Shown: positions 44,099 to 52,882 of the stretch, piece after piece
Layout: the number at the start of each line of letters is the position of its first letter
Position numbering within the stretch: the stretch's first letter is position 1
Assembly (NCBI RefSeq): GCF_000025185.1
Contig: NC_013720.1
Coordinates: forward strand, 1,984,001-2,048,000
DNA from: Pirellula staleyi DSM 6068
GTDB lineage: Bacteria > Planctomycetota > Planctomycetia > Pirellulales > Pirellulaceae
Direction: 5' to 3'
DNA length: 64,000 bases
The notes under the pieces: generated by a model
Database searches by the model: none
Told to the model about the DNA's origin: nothing
Seen by the model: the letters and a program-made list of their open reading frames with translations, nothing else
Position numbers and translations under genes: made by a program

Positions 44099-44214
44099 AA
44101 CCAACTCCTCGAATCGATCAGCGCTCGGGGCTCGGCGGGAACTTGGTAGCAAGCTTGCCCGACCGATTTGCGAAATAACCTCGTCGCACTGATGGCTTAT
44201 TTGATTGGTGAATA

Positions 44215-44242
44215 GTAAATAGTTGATATGTAAAGTAAATAG
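44215..44242. promoter_or_regulatory. Putative MarR operator upstream of pirin gene
   Basis: This 28-base AT-rich stretch, read on the minus strand as ctatttactttacatatcaa..., matches the 44833-44860 element at 21 of 28 positions, with a shared core TTTACAyATCAA. It is an imperfect palindrome. It lies about 117-145 bases upstream of the pirin ATG. agtaaatag also occurs twice 20 bases apart here (44214-44222, 44234-44242). Confidence 0.6.
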
Positions 44243-44279
44243 CAAAAAAGAAGGACCTCGAATCGATGGATTGTGGTCG

Positions 44280-44774
44280 CTACTTTTCTTCTTTCAGGTC
44301 CATCGCCGCAACCGTGACACGGATCTTCTCGCTCAGCCGAATCAGTTCCTTGATCTCGGCCTTCGACAGTCCTGCGAGCATCTGCTTATGCAGTTCGACG
44401 ACCGGTTGGTCGAGTGTCGCCAGAAGTTCGACCCCTTTGGGGGTGATCTCGACATACACCACGCGGCGGTCTTCTTCGCAGCGGCGCCGTTTGGCGAGTT
44501 CTGCTTGCTCCAGCCGATCAACAAGTCCCGTGATTCCCGGCACGATCGTGATCATGCGGGCGGCGATTTCGAGGATCGGCAGCGGGGAGCCTTCGCCCCG
44601 CAGAATTCGCAGGATGTTGTACTGCTGAGGGGTCAATCGATACTGACGAAACAGCCGAGCGAAATGGATCTCCAGCTGATCGCAAGTGCGGACCATGCCG
44701 AGCCACGCTTCCTGCTCGATCACGTCGAACGGCTTTCGTTTTTTCAGCTCTCGCTGAAGCAGGTTGTCGGCCAT
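44280..44774 (-). CDS. MarR-family regulator of the pirin/DoxX/Dps group
   Basis: A 164-residue MarR regulator. The winged helix is at about residues 45-105: RLTPQQYNILRILRGEG, ILEIAARMITIVPGITGLVDRLEQAELAKRRR and the wing EEDRRVVYVEITPKG. It is upstream of pirin on the same strand. It has a Cys pair only in RTCDQLE and RRRCEE, which might support oxidant sensing in an OhrR-like way; this is speculation. The motif shared at 44215-44242 and at 44833-44860 (own promoter) fits negative autoregulation and control of the pirin gene. Confidence 0.9.
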   Translation of the reverse strand: MADNLLQRELKKRKPFDVIEQEAWLGMVRTCDQLEIHFARLFRQYRLTPQQYNILRILRGEGSPLPILEIAARMITIVPGITGLVDRLEQAELAKRRRCEEDRRVVYVEITPKGVELLATLDQPVVELHKQMLAGLSKAEIKELIRLSEKIRVTVAAMDLKEEK

Positions 44775-44832
44775 GGTTGGCTCCTAGGTAAGCGGAAGGG
44801 TTGGCAGCTCGAATCGACTCATCGATCGCACG

Positions 44833-44860
44833 CTAATTAATTTACACATCAATTAAATAG
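44833..44860. promoter_or_regulatory. Putative MarR operator in the marR promoter
   Basis: ctaattaatttacacatcaa (44833-44852) continuing to 44860; TTAATT...AATTAA arms form an imperfect palindrome. It lies 59-86 bases upstream of the marR ATG and matches the element before the pirin gene in 21 of 28 positions. Both are strikingly AT-rich for this genome. Confidence 0.6.
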
Positions 44861-45075
44861 GTGTCAATAGAATGGCATCAGAAAGTAGTGTCTCATTCAA
44901 TCGTCCGTCAATGAATCGATGTTGAAGTGGATCGCTAAGTGGTTGTCGCGGTTCACTTTCCCGCTGAAATTGGCGAGCCACTTCGGAGTCGATTCGTGCT
45001 ATCATTTTCCCAGCCACGCGGATGGTGGTCACTTGGTTTAGAGGTCTGTCGCACGAATTTTCTCTCCAAAGTCTT

Positions 45076-46416
45076 ATGGCAATCCCTTCCGAAACCGATC
45101 TCCCCTGCCCTGCCTGCGGATCGCTGTGCGATGACTTTTCTGCGAGTATCCACGGCACACAGGTGACGCTTGAGCCCGACTGCCAGCTCGCTGTGGAGCA
45201 TTTTCGTCGCGCGATGGCCGAGCCACTCGCAGCCGATTTTGTGCAAGGGGAAATGTTGGGCCAGACACCGCCGTCGCTGGAGTCGGCTCTCGACTTCGCC
45301 TCGAAAATGCTCGTGTCCGGCAAACGGCCACTGATCTATGGACTGGGGCATCTCACTACGGAAGATGCACGGGCAGCTGTCGCGCTCGCGGAATTCGTGC
45401 GAGGCGTTGTCGATACCCCTCACCTGCCGATTCACAAAGCGGCTGCCGAATCGCTTCAAACGGTTGGCCTTTCGACTGCATCACTGGGTGAAGTGAGGCA
45501 TTACTGCGATTTAGTGATCTACTGGGGCTGCGATCCCGTGACGGAGATGCCGCGTCATCTGGCGCGCTACTCGGTGGAAGCGCCGTCGCGATTTCTCGCA
45601 GGTGGCCGCCCAGGAAAGTTTCTGGTGGCCATCGATTCGCAATCGACCAAGACGACAGCCGCCGCTGATTTGGCGATTCAAGTTCCTGCAGGACATCAGC
45701 ATCGCGCGATATTGGCCTTACGAATGCTTGCAGCGGGTCGTGAAATCGATGCGCGATCGCTTGCTCCCCTGCCCCCTGAGACGATTGCGCAGCTGCGTGG
45801 ACTCGCCGAGCGGATGCGAAATTGCAAAGCCTGCGTGGTCTTTTTTGGCGAGCGAATTCTCGATAACTCATCGGGAAGTGAACCGGTGCAATCGCTGGCG
45901 CACTTGGCCCGCGAGATGCATCGTTACACCCGTTTTTATGCACGTCGCATGCGTGGAGCGAGCGATATTCTCGCCGCCGATCAGGTGCTGACCTGGCAAA
46001 CCGGTTACAGCCGAGCGATTGATTTCGGAGCAGGGTTTCCGCAGTACGAACCTTCTGATCATAGTGCCGCCAAGCTGATTGAGCGCGAGGAAGTGGACTG
46101 CTGTTTGCTGCTCGACAGCAGTGCCGCATTGGCACTTCCACCGCAAGTGCAAGACAAACTCCAATCGATCCCCACGGTGGCAATTGATCCTGCTGGGCGG
46201 CCTCACTGGCCACAGGCGTGGGTGAAAATCACGACAGCAGCACCTGGCGTTCATGTCGGTGGATCGGCTTATCGAATGGACGAAATCGCAATTCCGCTGC
46301 GCGCGATCGCTCCTTCGACATTGCCATCGATGCATCAGTTGTTCGAGCAAATCAGCTCACGCATTCGGACGCACCGCGCAGGAATCGATGCGACCGGGAA
46401 GTGTACAGTGGAGTAA
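45076..46416 (+). CDS. fhcB: Formylmethanofuran dehydrogenase subunit B homologue (FhcB)
   Basis: A 446-residue protein of FwdB/FhcB length. The N-terminus carries the CxxCxxxC group (Cys11, Cys14, Cys18 in CPACGSLCDDF). The body has VIYWGCDPVTEMPRHLARY and PAGHQHRAILALRM, both standard in FwdB/FhcB. Around residues 115-130, where the archaeal enzyme has the Mo/W-ligand cysteine in a CHGP-like motif, this protein reads LPIHKAAAESLQTVG, so the ligand appears to be lost, as in bacterial Fhc complexes. It serves H4MPT-linked one-carbon transfer. Subunits A, C and D are not in the window. Start ATG 45076 gives the known N-terminus; a Met at 45022 is further upstream. Confidence 0.88.
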   Translation: MAIPSETDLPCPACGSLCDDFSASIHGTQVTLEPDCQLAVEHFRRAMAEPLAADFVQGEMLGQTPPSLESALDFASKMLVSGKRPLIYGLGHLTTEDARAAVALAEFVRGVVDTPHLPIHKAAAESLQTVGLSTASLGEVRHYCDLVIYWGCDPVTEMPRHLARYSVEAPSRFLAGGRPGKFLVAIDSQSTKTTAAADLAIQVPAGHQHRAILALRMLAAGREIDARSLAPLPPETIAQLRGLAERMRNCKACVVFFGERILDNSSGSEPVQSLAHLAREMHRYTRFYARRMRGASDILAADQVLTWQTGYSRAIDFGAGFPQYEPSDHSAAKLIEREEVDCCLLLDSSAALALPPQVQDKLQSIPTVAIDPAGRPHWPQAWVKITTAAPGVHVGGSAYRMDEIAIPLRAIAPSTLPSMHQLFEQISSRIRTHRAGIDATGKCTVE

Positions 46417-46502
46417 GATGGTCGCCACGTTAGGTGATCCTCTGTTGATCGTCATCGTGCTTGAATCTCAGCCGACTCACTCCTTTCTCTCCAGGAGTTG
46501 TT

Positions 46503-48728
46503 ATGCCACTGCGATATCGTTTATCTCTAGCTGCTGCGATTTCGCTCGCGCTCTTTCTGGTCGATCTGCCGCGCGCTATCTCGGCGGACGATGCGCCCGC
46601 GTCGCAGGAGTGTGAGCTTCTGATTGTGGGTGGCAATGAGTCGGCTGTTGCAGCGGCGATTGAGGCAGCGCGTCGTGGCGTTTCATCGATCATTCTCGTC
46701 AGCGATACGAACTGGCTGGGCGGGCAGTTTTCGAGCGAAGGTGTGGGGTGTGTTGACGAGTGGACGGTTTATCGCGGCAAGCGAGTGAACTTTCCTCGCT
46801 CGGGAATTTTTCTCGAAATCATGCGTGCAATTCGCGCGCATAACAGCGCGACTTATGGCGTGGCGACGCCGGGAAATGCGTGGTGCGGCAGCGATACGAT
46901 TGAGCCCGCAGCAGCGCAGGCAATCTTTCGCAACATGCTTGCTCCGTATCTCTCGGCGCCACCAGAAAACGAGTCGCGTGGCCAGATCACCCTCCTTGAG
47001 AACATGCGTGTGACTGCCGCGCAAGTGGTGGAAGGACGAGTGCAGCATGTTGATTTTGTCGACGCAACCAATCGCGACAAAAAGTTGCGCATCCAAGCGC
47101 GGCTGACAATCGATAGCAGCGATTTTGGTGATGTGATTCGCACGAGTGGCGCGCGCTATAACGCAGGTCCCGACTTGAAGTCGCGCTTTGGGGAACCGAG
47201 TGCACCCGCTGGTCCTTTCGCCGACGATCGCAACGAGATGAACCCACTCAGTTGGTGCGTTGTCGTTCGTCATTCGAAGGAAGAGTCGATCATCACGCCA
47301 CCCGACGACTACGACGTCCGCAAGTACGCATCACTCGCGAAAACTCCATCGTGGGTCGACTCCCCGATGCTCGAAGGAATTTACGCTCCAGGAGGCTGGA
47401 GCATTTATACGCATCGCCGACTTGTGGATGCCAAGAACAACGGTTTTCCACAAGAAAAAGAGACAGTTTTGCTCAATTGGCCCGTACAAGACTATCCGCT
47501 GTTCGACTTCCCTCAGCGCGTGGTTGATGCGCTCGAATCGCTCGAGCCAGGGGCATCGAAGAAGAACCTTGTCGACATGACACATCAGCAGCGGGCTGTT
47601 GTTTTTGAAGATGCAAAACGACATGCGCTCGGTATGTTTTACTACTTGCAAACGCGCGATCGCGATCAAAAGGTTCCCGCTGAACGAAGTTTCGCTCACA
47701 TGAAGCTGGTGAGTGATTTCGGTACGACCGATCAGTTGCCTCCGAAGCCTTACTTGCGTGAGTCCCTTCGGCTCGAATCGCTCTACATGATTCGAGAACA
47801 AGATATTCGCGCTGAAGATCGACAGCCTGGATGGGCTAAGTCGATGTTTCACGATGCTCTTTTTGGCTTTCAATTCAACATCGATTTTCATCCCACGCGG
47901 CGCAAGTTTTTGGGTGACGATCGGCGCGGACCTTGGGAGTTTATTCACACACCCAACCGCAATTGGCACACCGATACCGACTGCGCGATGCTCCCTCTGC
48001 GGTCGCTCGTGCCAGTCGATGTGGAAGGGCTCTTGGGGACTTCGAAGAACATCGGTGTATCGAGCATCGTCAGTTCGGCTGTGCGTGTGCATGGGCAGAT
48101 GACCTTGTGCGGACAAGTGTCGGGTGCGACAGCAGCGATCTGCCTGCAAGAGAATCTTTCCCCTCGACAACTTGCCGCGAATCCGAAGAAACTTCGACAA
48201 CTGCAAGTGTCGCTTTTGCGCGGCAATCTAGGACACCCAGGTGTGCTGATTTGGCCCTATTTCGATTTGTCGTCCGATGATCGTCACTTCGAAGCGGCTA
48301 ACATGCTGTCGGTTATGGGCATTTGGGAGCCGGATGCTGAATCGCTCGATTTCGAGGGAAATCGTGAGCTTTCGAAGCAAGAACTAGCGACGGTGATGTC
48401 GCGCGTGAGGATGCGCATCAAGCTCCCCATTGATGCGGCGAAACTCGCGGCTACTGAAATTGCCCCTTCGATCAGCGCCAAAAGTGGTGCGACCTGGGGA
48501 GATTTTGCCAAGCAGCTCGAGAGTCATGGTCTTGTGCCGAGTGTCGGACTCTTGCGCGAGCCTTCGCAGCCTCTTTTACGGCGCGAGCTGGCAACGATTC
48601 TTTGGGCTCGGCTCGTAGCGCTGGAAGAGAACCTGCCCGATCTCGCGCACTATCTCGAGGCAGAGAGCGACGTCGATAGCGATGGGATTCTCGACCGCGA
48701 TGATCCGCTCCCTTTCGCTCGAAAGTAG
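46503..48728 (+). CDS. Exported FAD-dependent oxidoreductase
   Basis: A 741-residue protein with a signal peptide (about residues 1-27, LAAAISLALFLVDLPRAISA). The Rossmann FAD motif CELLIVGGNESAVAAAIEAARRG follows at about residues 36-58, and DTNWLGGQFSSEGVGCVDEW is the FAD_oxidored family signature. The start ATG 46503 has aggag 5 bases upstream. Export of a flavoprotein is common in planctomycete xanthan- or lyase-like genes; its substrate is unknown. It starts 86 bases after fhcB and ends 66 bases before the CoA-disulfide reductase gene. The C-terminus has an acidic calcium-like stretch ESDVDSDGILDRDDPLPF, which resembles a dockerin/thrombospondin type-3 repeat. Confidence 0.87.
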   Translation: MPLRYRLSLAAAISLALFLVDLPRAISADDAPASQECELLIVGGNESAVAAAIEAARRGVSSIILVSDTNWLGGQFSSEGVGCVDEWTVYRGKRVNFPRSGIFLEIMRAIRAHNSATYGVATPGNAWCGSDTIEPAAAQAIFRNMLAPYLSAPPENESRGQITLLENMRVTAAQVVEGRVQHVDFVDATNRDKKLRIQARLTIDSSDFGDVIRTSGARYNAGPDLKSRFGEPSAPAGPFADDRNEMNPLSWCVVVRHSKEESIITPPDDYDVRKYASLAKTPSWVDSPMLEGIYAPGGWSIYTHRRLVDAKNNGFPQEKETVLLNWPVQDYPLFDFPQRVVDALESLEPGASKKNLVDMTHQQRAVVFEDAKRHALGMFYYLQTRDRDQKVPAERSFAHMKLVSDFGTTDQLPPKPYLRESLRLESLYMIREQDIRAEDRQPGWAKSMFHDALFGFQFNIDFHPTRRKFLGDDRRGPWEFIHTPNRNWHTDTDCAMLPLRSLVPVDVEGLLGTSKNIGVSSIVSSAVRVHGQMTLCGQVSGATAAICLQENLSPRQLAANPKKLRQLQVSLLRGNLGHPGVLIWPYFDLSSDDRHFEAANMLSVMGIWEPDAESLDFEGNRELSKQELATVMSRVRMRIKLPIDAAKLAATEIAPSISAKSGATWGDFAKQLESHGLVPSVGLLREPSQPLLRRELATILWARLVALEENLPDLAHYLEAESDVDSDGILDRDDPLPFARK

Positions 48729-48794
48729 ACCGGCTCGCAATTTGCTACAACATGCTCGATCGATAGGTCGACGAAACTCGATGGAGCAAGTGAC

Positions 48795-50465
48795 GTGAAA
48801 CTAGTGATCGTGGGTGGTGTGGCAGGTGGTGCTTCGGCAGCAGCTCGAGCACGGCGGCTCGATGAGTCGGCTGAAATTATTTTGCTCGAGCGCGGGCCCG
48901 ATGTTTCGTTTGCCAACTGTGGCATGCCGTACTACATCGGCCAGCAAATCGTAGATCGCAAGAGGCTGCTGGTTGTCACCCCCGAGCGATTGCGCGAGCG
49001 ACTGAATCTCGACGTTCGTCCGCAAACCGAAGCGATTGCCATTGATCGCGCGAAGAAACAGCTGCGTGTGCGAAACCTGGCGAACGACGAAGAGTACGAT
49101 CTCACATACGACAAGTTGATTTTGGCTCCTGGAGCGAGTCCTTTTCGGCCAGCGGTTCCAGGTTTCGATTTGCTACGTGTGATGACGCTACGCAACCTGT
49201 CCGACATGGATCGCATCGCAGCTGCCAGCAGTGCGGCGAAGCATGTCGTGGTGATGGGGGCGGGCTTCATTGGTCTCGAGATGATCGAGAATTTGGTGCA
49301 TCGCGGCATCAGCTGCACGCTTGTTCAAAATCAATCGCAGGTGCTTAGTCCGCTCGATGCCGAGATGACAACGCCACTGGCTGAGGAGTTGGTGAAGCGT
49401 GGCGTCGACCTGGCGCTGAGCGACTCCGCTACCTCGATCGAAACTGTCGAATCGACGGGAAGAATGCGAGTGCAGCTGCAGTCGGGACGAGAGGTGGAAA
49501 CCGATCTCGTCGTGGTAGGAATTGGTGTACGACCCGAGAATCAGCTTGCGATTGCTGCGGGGCTTGCGCTGGGTGATCGAGGTGGAATTGCCGTCAATGA
49601 GGCAATGCAGACGAGCGATCCCGATATCTATGCCGTGGGGGATGTGGTTGAAACTCGCGATGTCGTTTCGGGCGTGAAACAACTGATGCCATTGGCAGGT
49701 CCAGCCAATCGGCAGGGAAGGATCGCTGCCGATCATCTCTTCGGACGCCCGGCGAAGTTTCGTGGAACCCAGGCCACGGCGATTGTGGGACTGTGGAAAC
49801 TTACCGCAGCGATGACCGGTCTTTCCGAGAAAGTGTGTCGCTTACGAAACATTCCTTTTTGCGCGGTCTATATCCACCCGGCTCATCATGCGACCTATTA
49901 CCCCGGCGCTGAGCCGATGTCGCTGAAAGTCCTCTTCGATCCTACGAGCGGACGAATCCTCGGCGCGCAAGGAGTGGGGGGCGCGGGTGTGGATAAGCGA
50001 ATCGATATCCTCTCGATCGCGATCCAGTCGAAAATGACGGTCTTCGATCTCGAAGAAGCCGAGCTCTGTTATGCGCCGCAGTTTGGGAGCGCGAAAGATC
50101 CGATCAACATGGTGGGCTTCGTCGCAGCTGGGATGTTGCGCGGAGATCATCCACAAATCGACGTGCGCGAGTTGCTGGCGATGGACCCCTCGGTGCGACC
50201 GCTGGTGCTCGATGTTCGCACGAGCGAAGAGTTCGCCGCAGGGCACCTTCCCGGGGCGATCTCGATCTCGGTCGATCAGCTACGGGGACGACTCAGCGAG
50301 CTCGATCCCACGCGTAAGATCGCCGCCTATTGCCAGGTGGGGCAACGCGGCTATTTTGCTACACGCATTCTGCTGCAGCATGGCTTCGACGTGGTGAATG
50401 TCAGCGGAGGGTATAAGACCTACCTGCTGCACTTCCCCGCCGGATATTCTGCGAATGCTTCGTAA
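48795..50465 (+). CDS. CoA-disulfide reductase with C-terminal rhodanese domain
   Basis: A 556-residue fusion. The N-terminal flavoprotein has GGVAGGASAAARARR and the CoADR active-site Cys42 in SFANCGMPYYIG; the second FAD/NADH motif and YAVGDVVETRD follow, and MTGLSEKVCRLRNI and AVYIHPAHHATYYPGAEPM are typical. Residues about 460-550 are a rhodanese domain (LVLDVRTSEEFAAGHLPGAISI) with active-site Cys in AYCQVGQRGY. Start is GTG 48795 with ggag 8 bases upstream. CoADR-RHD reduces CoA disulfide or persulfide. A terminator follows at 50480. Confidence 0.94.
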   Translation: MKLVIVGGVAGGASAAARARRLDESAEIILLERGPDVSFANCGMPYYIGQQIVDRKRLLVVTPERLRERLNLDVRPQTEAIAIDRAKKQLRVRNLANDEEYDLTYDKLILAPGASPFRPAVPGFDLLRVMTLRNLSDMDRIAAASSAAKHVVVMGAGFIGLEMIENLVHRGISCTLVQNQSQVLSPLDAEMTTPLAEELVKRGVDLALSDSATSIETVESTGRMRVQLQSGREVETDLVVVGIGVRPENQLAIAAGLALGDRGGIAVNEAMQTSDPDIYAVGDVVETRDVVSGVKQLMPLAGPANRQGRIAADHLFGRPAKFRGTQATAIVGLWKLTAAMTGLSEKVCRLRNIPFCAVYIHPAHHATYYPGAEPMSLKVLFDPTSGRILGAQGVGGAGVDKRIDILSIAIQSKMTVFDLEEAELCYAPQFGSAKDPINMVGFVAAGMLRGDHPQIDVRELLAMDPSVRPLVLDVRTSEEFAAGHLPGAISISVDQLRGRLSELDPTRKIAAYCQVGQRGYFATRILLQHGFDVVNVSGGYKTYLLHFPAGYSANAS

Positions 50466-50479
50466 GGGATCGCAGCGAC

Positions 50480-50516
50480 CCACGATCGATGCTTGGTCGA
50501 TCGATCGTGGTGTTTT
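50480..50516. terminator. Terminator between CoA-disulfide reductase and DEAD-box helicase genes
   Basis: ccacgatcgat (50480-50490) and atcgatcgtgg (50500-50510) pair over 11 positions with a 9-base loop. tgttttctcg follows on the plus strand. On the minus strand, no T tract is present, so it serves mainly the plus-strand gene. Confidence 0.75.
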
Positions 50517-50546
50517 CTCGCGAAAATTGCCGAGAGAAACGGAAAA

Positions 50547-51923
50547 CTAGAGGGCTCGGCGATATTTTTTGCCGCCTCGTTTGCCGAGTCCGGAGTCCCG
50601 TTTTTCGGTAGCAGCTGGAGCGGCTTCAGCAGCGGGCGAGTCACCTTCGCTCGGAGTTGCCGATTCGGTGGGAGCCACGCCGGAGGCATTTCCGCCGTGC
50701 ATATACTTGCCCGAAATCACCTGGGTCGGAGCGGCTGGAGCACGAGCCGAGCGTTCGCCGTAGCCGACTGGCTCGAAGTCGCGCATTTCGTCGCGTTTGA
50801 GGAGCTTGTTGATTCGCTCTTCAATGCGCGTGAGTTCGTGTCCTTCATCGGGACAAACAAACGTGTAGGCAACCCCTTCGCGCCCCATGCGTCCTGTACG
50901 ACCCACGCGGTGAACGTAGTCGTCGCAGAAAACAGGGATATCAAAGTTCACGATATGCGAGACGGTGGAAACGTCGATACCACGACCAATCACGTCGGTG
51001 GCGACGAGGTAGCGAACCGAACCATCGCGGAATCCGGCCATCACCCGATCGCGTTGACCTTGGGAAAGGTCGCCGTGAATCGCAGCGGTGTTGCCCAGCT
51101 TCTTGGTCAGCTTCTGATAGACCTTGTCGGTCCCCCGCTTGGTACGGCAGAAGACAATCGCCTGTTTGGGCTCTTCGCGAAGGAGCAGTTTCATCAGCAG
51201 ATCGAACTTGCGATCGTGTTCGACGGTGAAATACTTCTGCTCGATCGTGTCGACCGAAACATCAGCGGGGGAGAAGTTGAGCATCTCGGGCTCGTACATA
51301 TACCGCTGCGCGAGTTTCGCGATCGGCGGTGGCACGGTGGCCGAGAGGAGTAGCGTTTGACGCTCGCGTGGGCAGCGCTTCAGGATCCGTTCAATATCGG
51401 GACGAAATCCGATGTCGAGCATCCGGTCGGCTTCATCGAGCACCACGCATTCGATGTGGGTGAAGTCGATCGTTCCGCGAGCGATGTGATCGAGCACGCG
51501 TCCTGGGGTGCCGACCACGACGTGGCAACCTTTTTTCAGCTTATCGACTTGGCTCTTGATCGGCTTACCACCGTAGACGGCGGCGCAATTGATTTTGAGA
51601 CCTTCGGAAAGCTTGACCACTTCATCGCGCACCTGCACAGCGAGTTCGCGCGTCGGAACGAGAATGAGTGCTTGTGGCGTTGGCGCTCCACGTTCGATGT
51701 CGAGGAGTTCCAGGATCGGGATGACAAACGAGGCTGTCTTGCCGGTTCCCGTGCGCGCCTGACCGACAACATCCACCCCTTCGAGAGCGCGGGGAATGAG
51801 TCCGGCTTGAATGGGTGTGGGATATTCGTAGCCCGCTTTTTCAAGCGCGGCCATCATCTGATCCGAAAGATCCATCGACGCGAAGGTGGGCTTGGGAGCG
51901 TCGGTCCCGGTCAAATCTGTCAA
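50547..51923 (-). CDS. DEAD-box RNA helicase
   Basis: A 458-residue helicase with all motifs: Q motif GYEYPTPIQAGLIP, Walker A ARTGTGKTASF, PTRELAVQV, TPGRVLDHI, DEAD (VVLDEADRMLD), SAT (LLSATVPP), IVFCRTKRG, TDVIGRGIDVSTV and HRVGRTGRMGREG. The C-terminal 70 residues are low complexity (PAAEAAPAATEKRDSGLGKRGGKKYRRAL), a basic RNA-binding tail. It is a RhlE/DeaD-like protein for RNA structure remodelling or cold adaptation. It is convergent with the CoADR gene. Confidence 0.96.
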   Translation of the reverse strand: MTDLTGTDAPKPTFASMDLSDQMMAALEKAGYEYPTPIQAGLIPRALEGVDVVGQARTGTGKTASFVIPILELLDIERGAPTPQALILVPTRELAVQVRDEVVKLSEGLKINCAAVYGGKPIKSQVDKLKKGCHVVVGTPGRVLDHIARGTIDFTHIECVVLDEADRMLDIGFRPDIERILKRCPRERQTLLLSATVPPPIAKLAQRYMYEPEMLNFSPADVSVDTIEQKYFTVEHDRKFDLLMKLLLREEPKQAIVFCRTKRGTDKVYQKLTKKLGNTAAIHGDLSQGQRDRVMAGFRDGSVRYLVATDVIGRGIDVSTVSHIVNFDIPVFCDDYVHRVGRTGRMGREGVAYTFVCPDEGHELTRIEERINKLLKRDEMRDFEPVGYGERSARAPAAPTQVISGKYMHGGNASGVAPTESATPSEGDSPAAEAAPAATEKRDSGLGKRGGKKYRRAL

Positions 51924-52010
51924 TGCAAACTCCGGCGAAAAGTAGTCACTAAATCGGGTCCTAGGGAGGGCCTCTTCAGGATTGCTTTACGACTCGGCGG
52001 CGGGTGACCT

Positions 52011-52286
52011 GTGCATGTCGAGACTGGTGCGATGGGTTCACAACCTACTCAACAACAAGCGAGTGCAGACAAGCTTTCGGGAGTGACGACGGCAGGCGAG
52101 TGCGATTGTCAGGTTCCAGACGAATCGCCAATCGCGATGATTGCGTACGTCACATTCCTGGTGAGCAGGCGGCTAGTTGCCGGCTCGAAGCCCTTGGTGC
52201 TTTATTTCTTTGCACGTAAGGCTAAGTTACCGCCGCAGTTTCGTCAACCAAAACCGGGTAATAGTGAGCTACAGCCGCAGGAATGA
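52011..52286 (+). CDS. Possible small protein, weakly supported
   Basis: A 91-residue frame starting GTG 52011 (alternative ATG 52032). It has a hydrophobic middle (PIAMIAYVTFLVSRRLV, LVLYFF) that could be a single membrane helix, and a Gln/Pro-rich end. It is divergent from the DEAD-box gene. No clear ribosome binding site and no family match; it may be chance coding. Confidence 0.35.
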   Translation: MHVETGAMGSQPTQQQASADKLSGVTTAGECDCQVPDESPIAMIAYVTFLVSRRLVAGSKPLVLYFFARKAKLPPQFRQPKPGNSELQPQE

Positions 52287-52411
52287 TCGAAGTTACTTCG
52301 AATCGCTCCAAAAAAATCGGGAAATCGCAGATTGACGTGAGCGTGCCAGTCCTTAGAATGAAGGACGTGAGATGAGACCGCGTCTCAATATCAGTTGCCC
52401 CGCAGCGGTCG

Positions 52412-52804
52412 ATGACAGTTTTGTGTGAAGCTTCGGATACCCCGCGACTGATCCCGCCTTACGAAATCCCTCCCATGACTGATGCTGTGACGCTTGGTTC
52501 GGAAGTGGTGCTCGCCACGCTTCCTGCTGCTGATGCTGCAGGTCGGATGCTCGTTGTGCTGGTGCAAACTGGCGACGGAAGTAGCTGCGTGCAGCTGCGT
52601 CAGCAATCGTGGGCTGGCGATGTGCTGGGCTGGTTCACCCAAAGCTCAGTAACGCTCGAACCTCAGCAAGTAGCGGCACTTCGGAATTCTCTCGGAAGCA
52701 CCGCAGGTGGTCACGATCGCCCAGCGACGAAGCTTCCTAAGAAGTTCAGCCGACTTGAGCCAAGCAACTGGCAGCCACGCATCGTGTGCGCTGAAGGGGC
52801 GTAA
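52412..52804 (+). CDS. Protein of unknown function
   Basis: A 130-residue protein, or 109 from the alternative ATG at 52475. The middle shows alternating strands (GSEVVLATLPAADAAGRMLVVLVQTGDGSSCVQLRQQSWAGDVLGWFTQSSVTLEPQQVAALRNSLG), a compact alpha/beta look, with a basic tail. The codon pattern resembles its neighbours. It is convergent with leuS 78 bases away. I do not recognise a domain. Confidence 0.6.
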   Translation: MTVLCEASDTPRLIPPYEIPPMTDAVTLGSEVVLATLPAADAAGRMLVVLVQTGDGSSCVQLRQQSWAGDVLGWFTQSSVTLEPQQVAALRNSLGSTAGGHDRPATKLPKKFSRLEPSNWQPRIVCAEGA

Positions 52805-52882
52805 TCGAGCGAAATCGCCAGAAGGGATGCACTCGACTGCGACCCCTCAGCTCTCCAATCTCGACCTAGTACCCTGCTCCGC

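Noticed and set aside
47331-48206. A 291-residue minus-strand frame inside the FAD oxidoreductase gene
   Set aside because: Shadow of the plus-strand gene, with low-complexity His/Arg composition.
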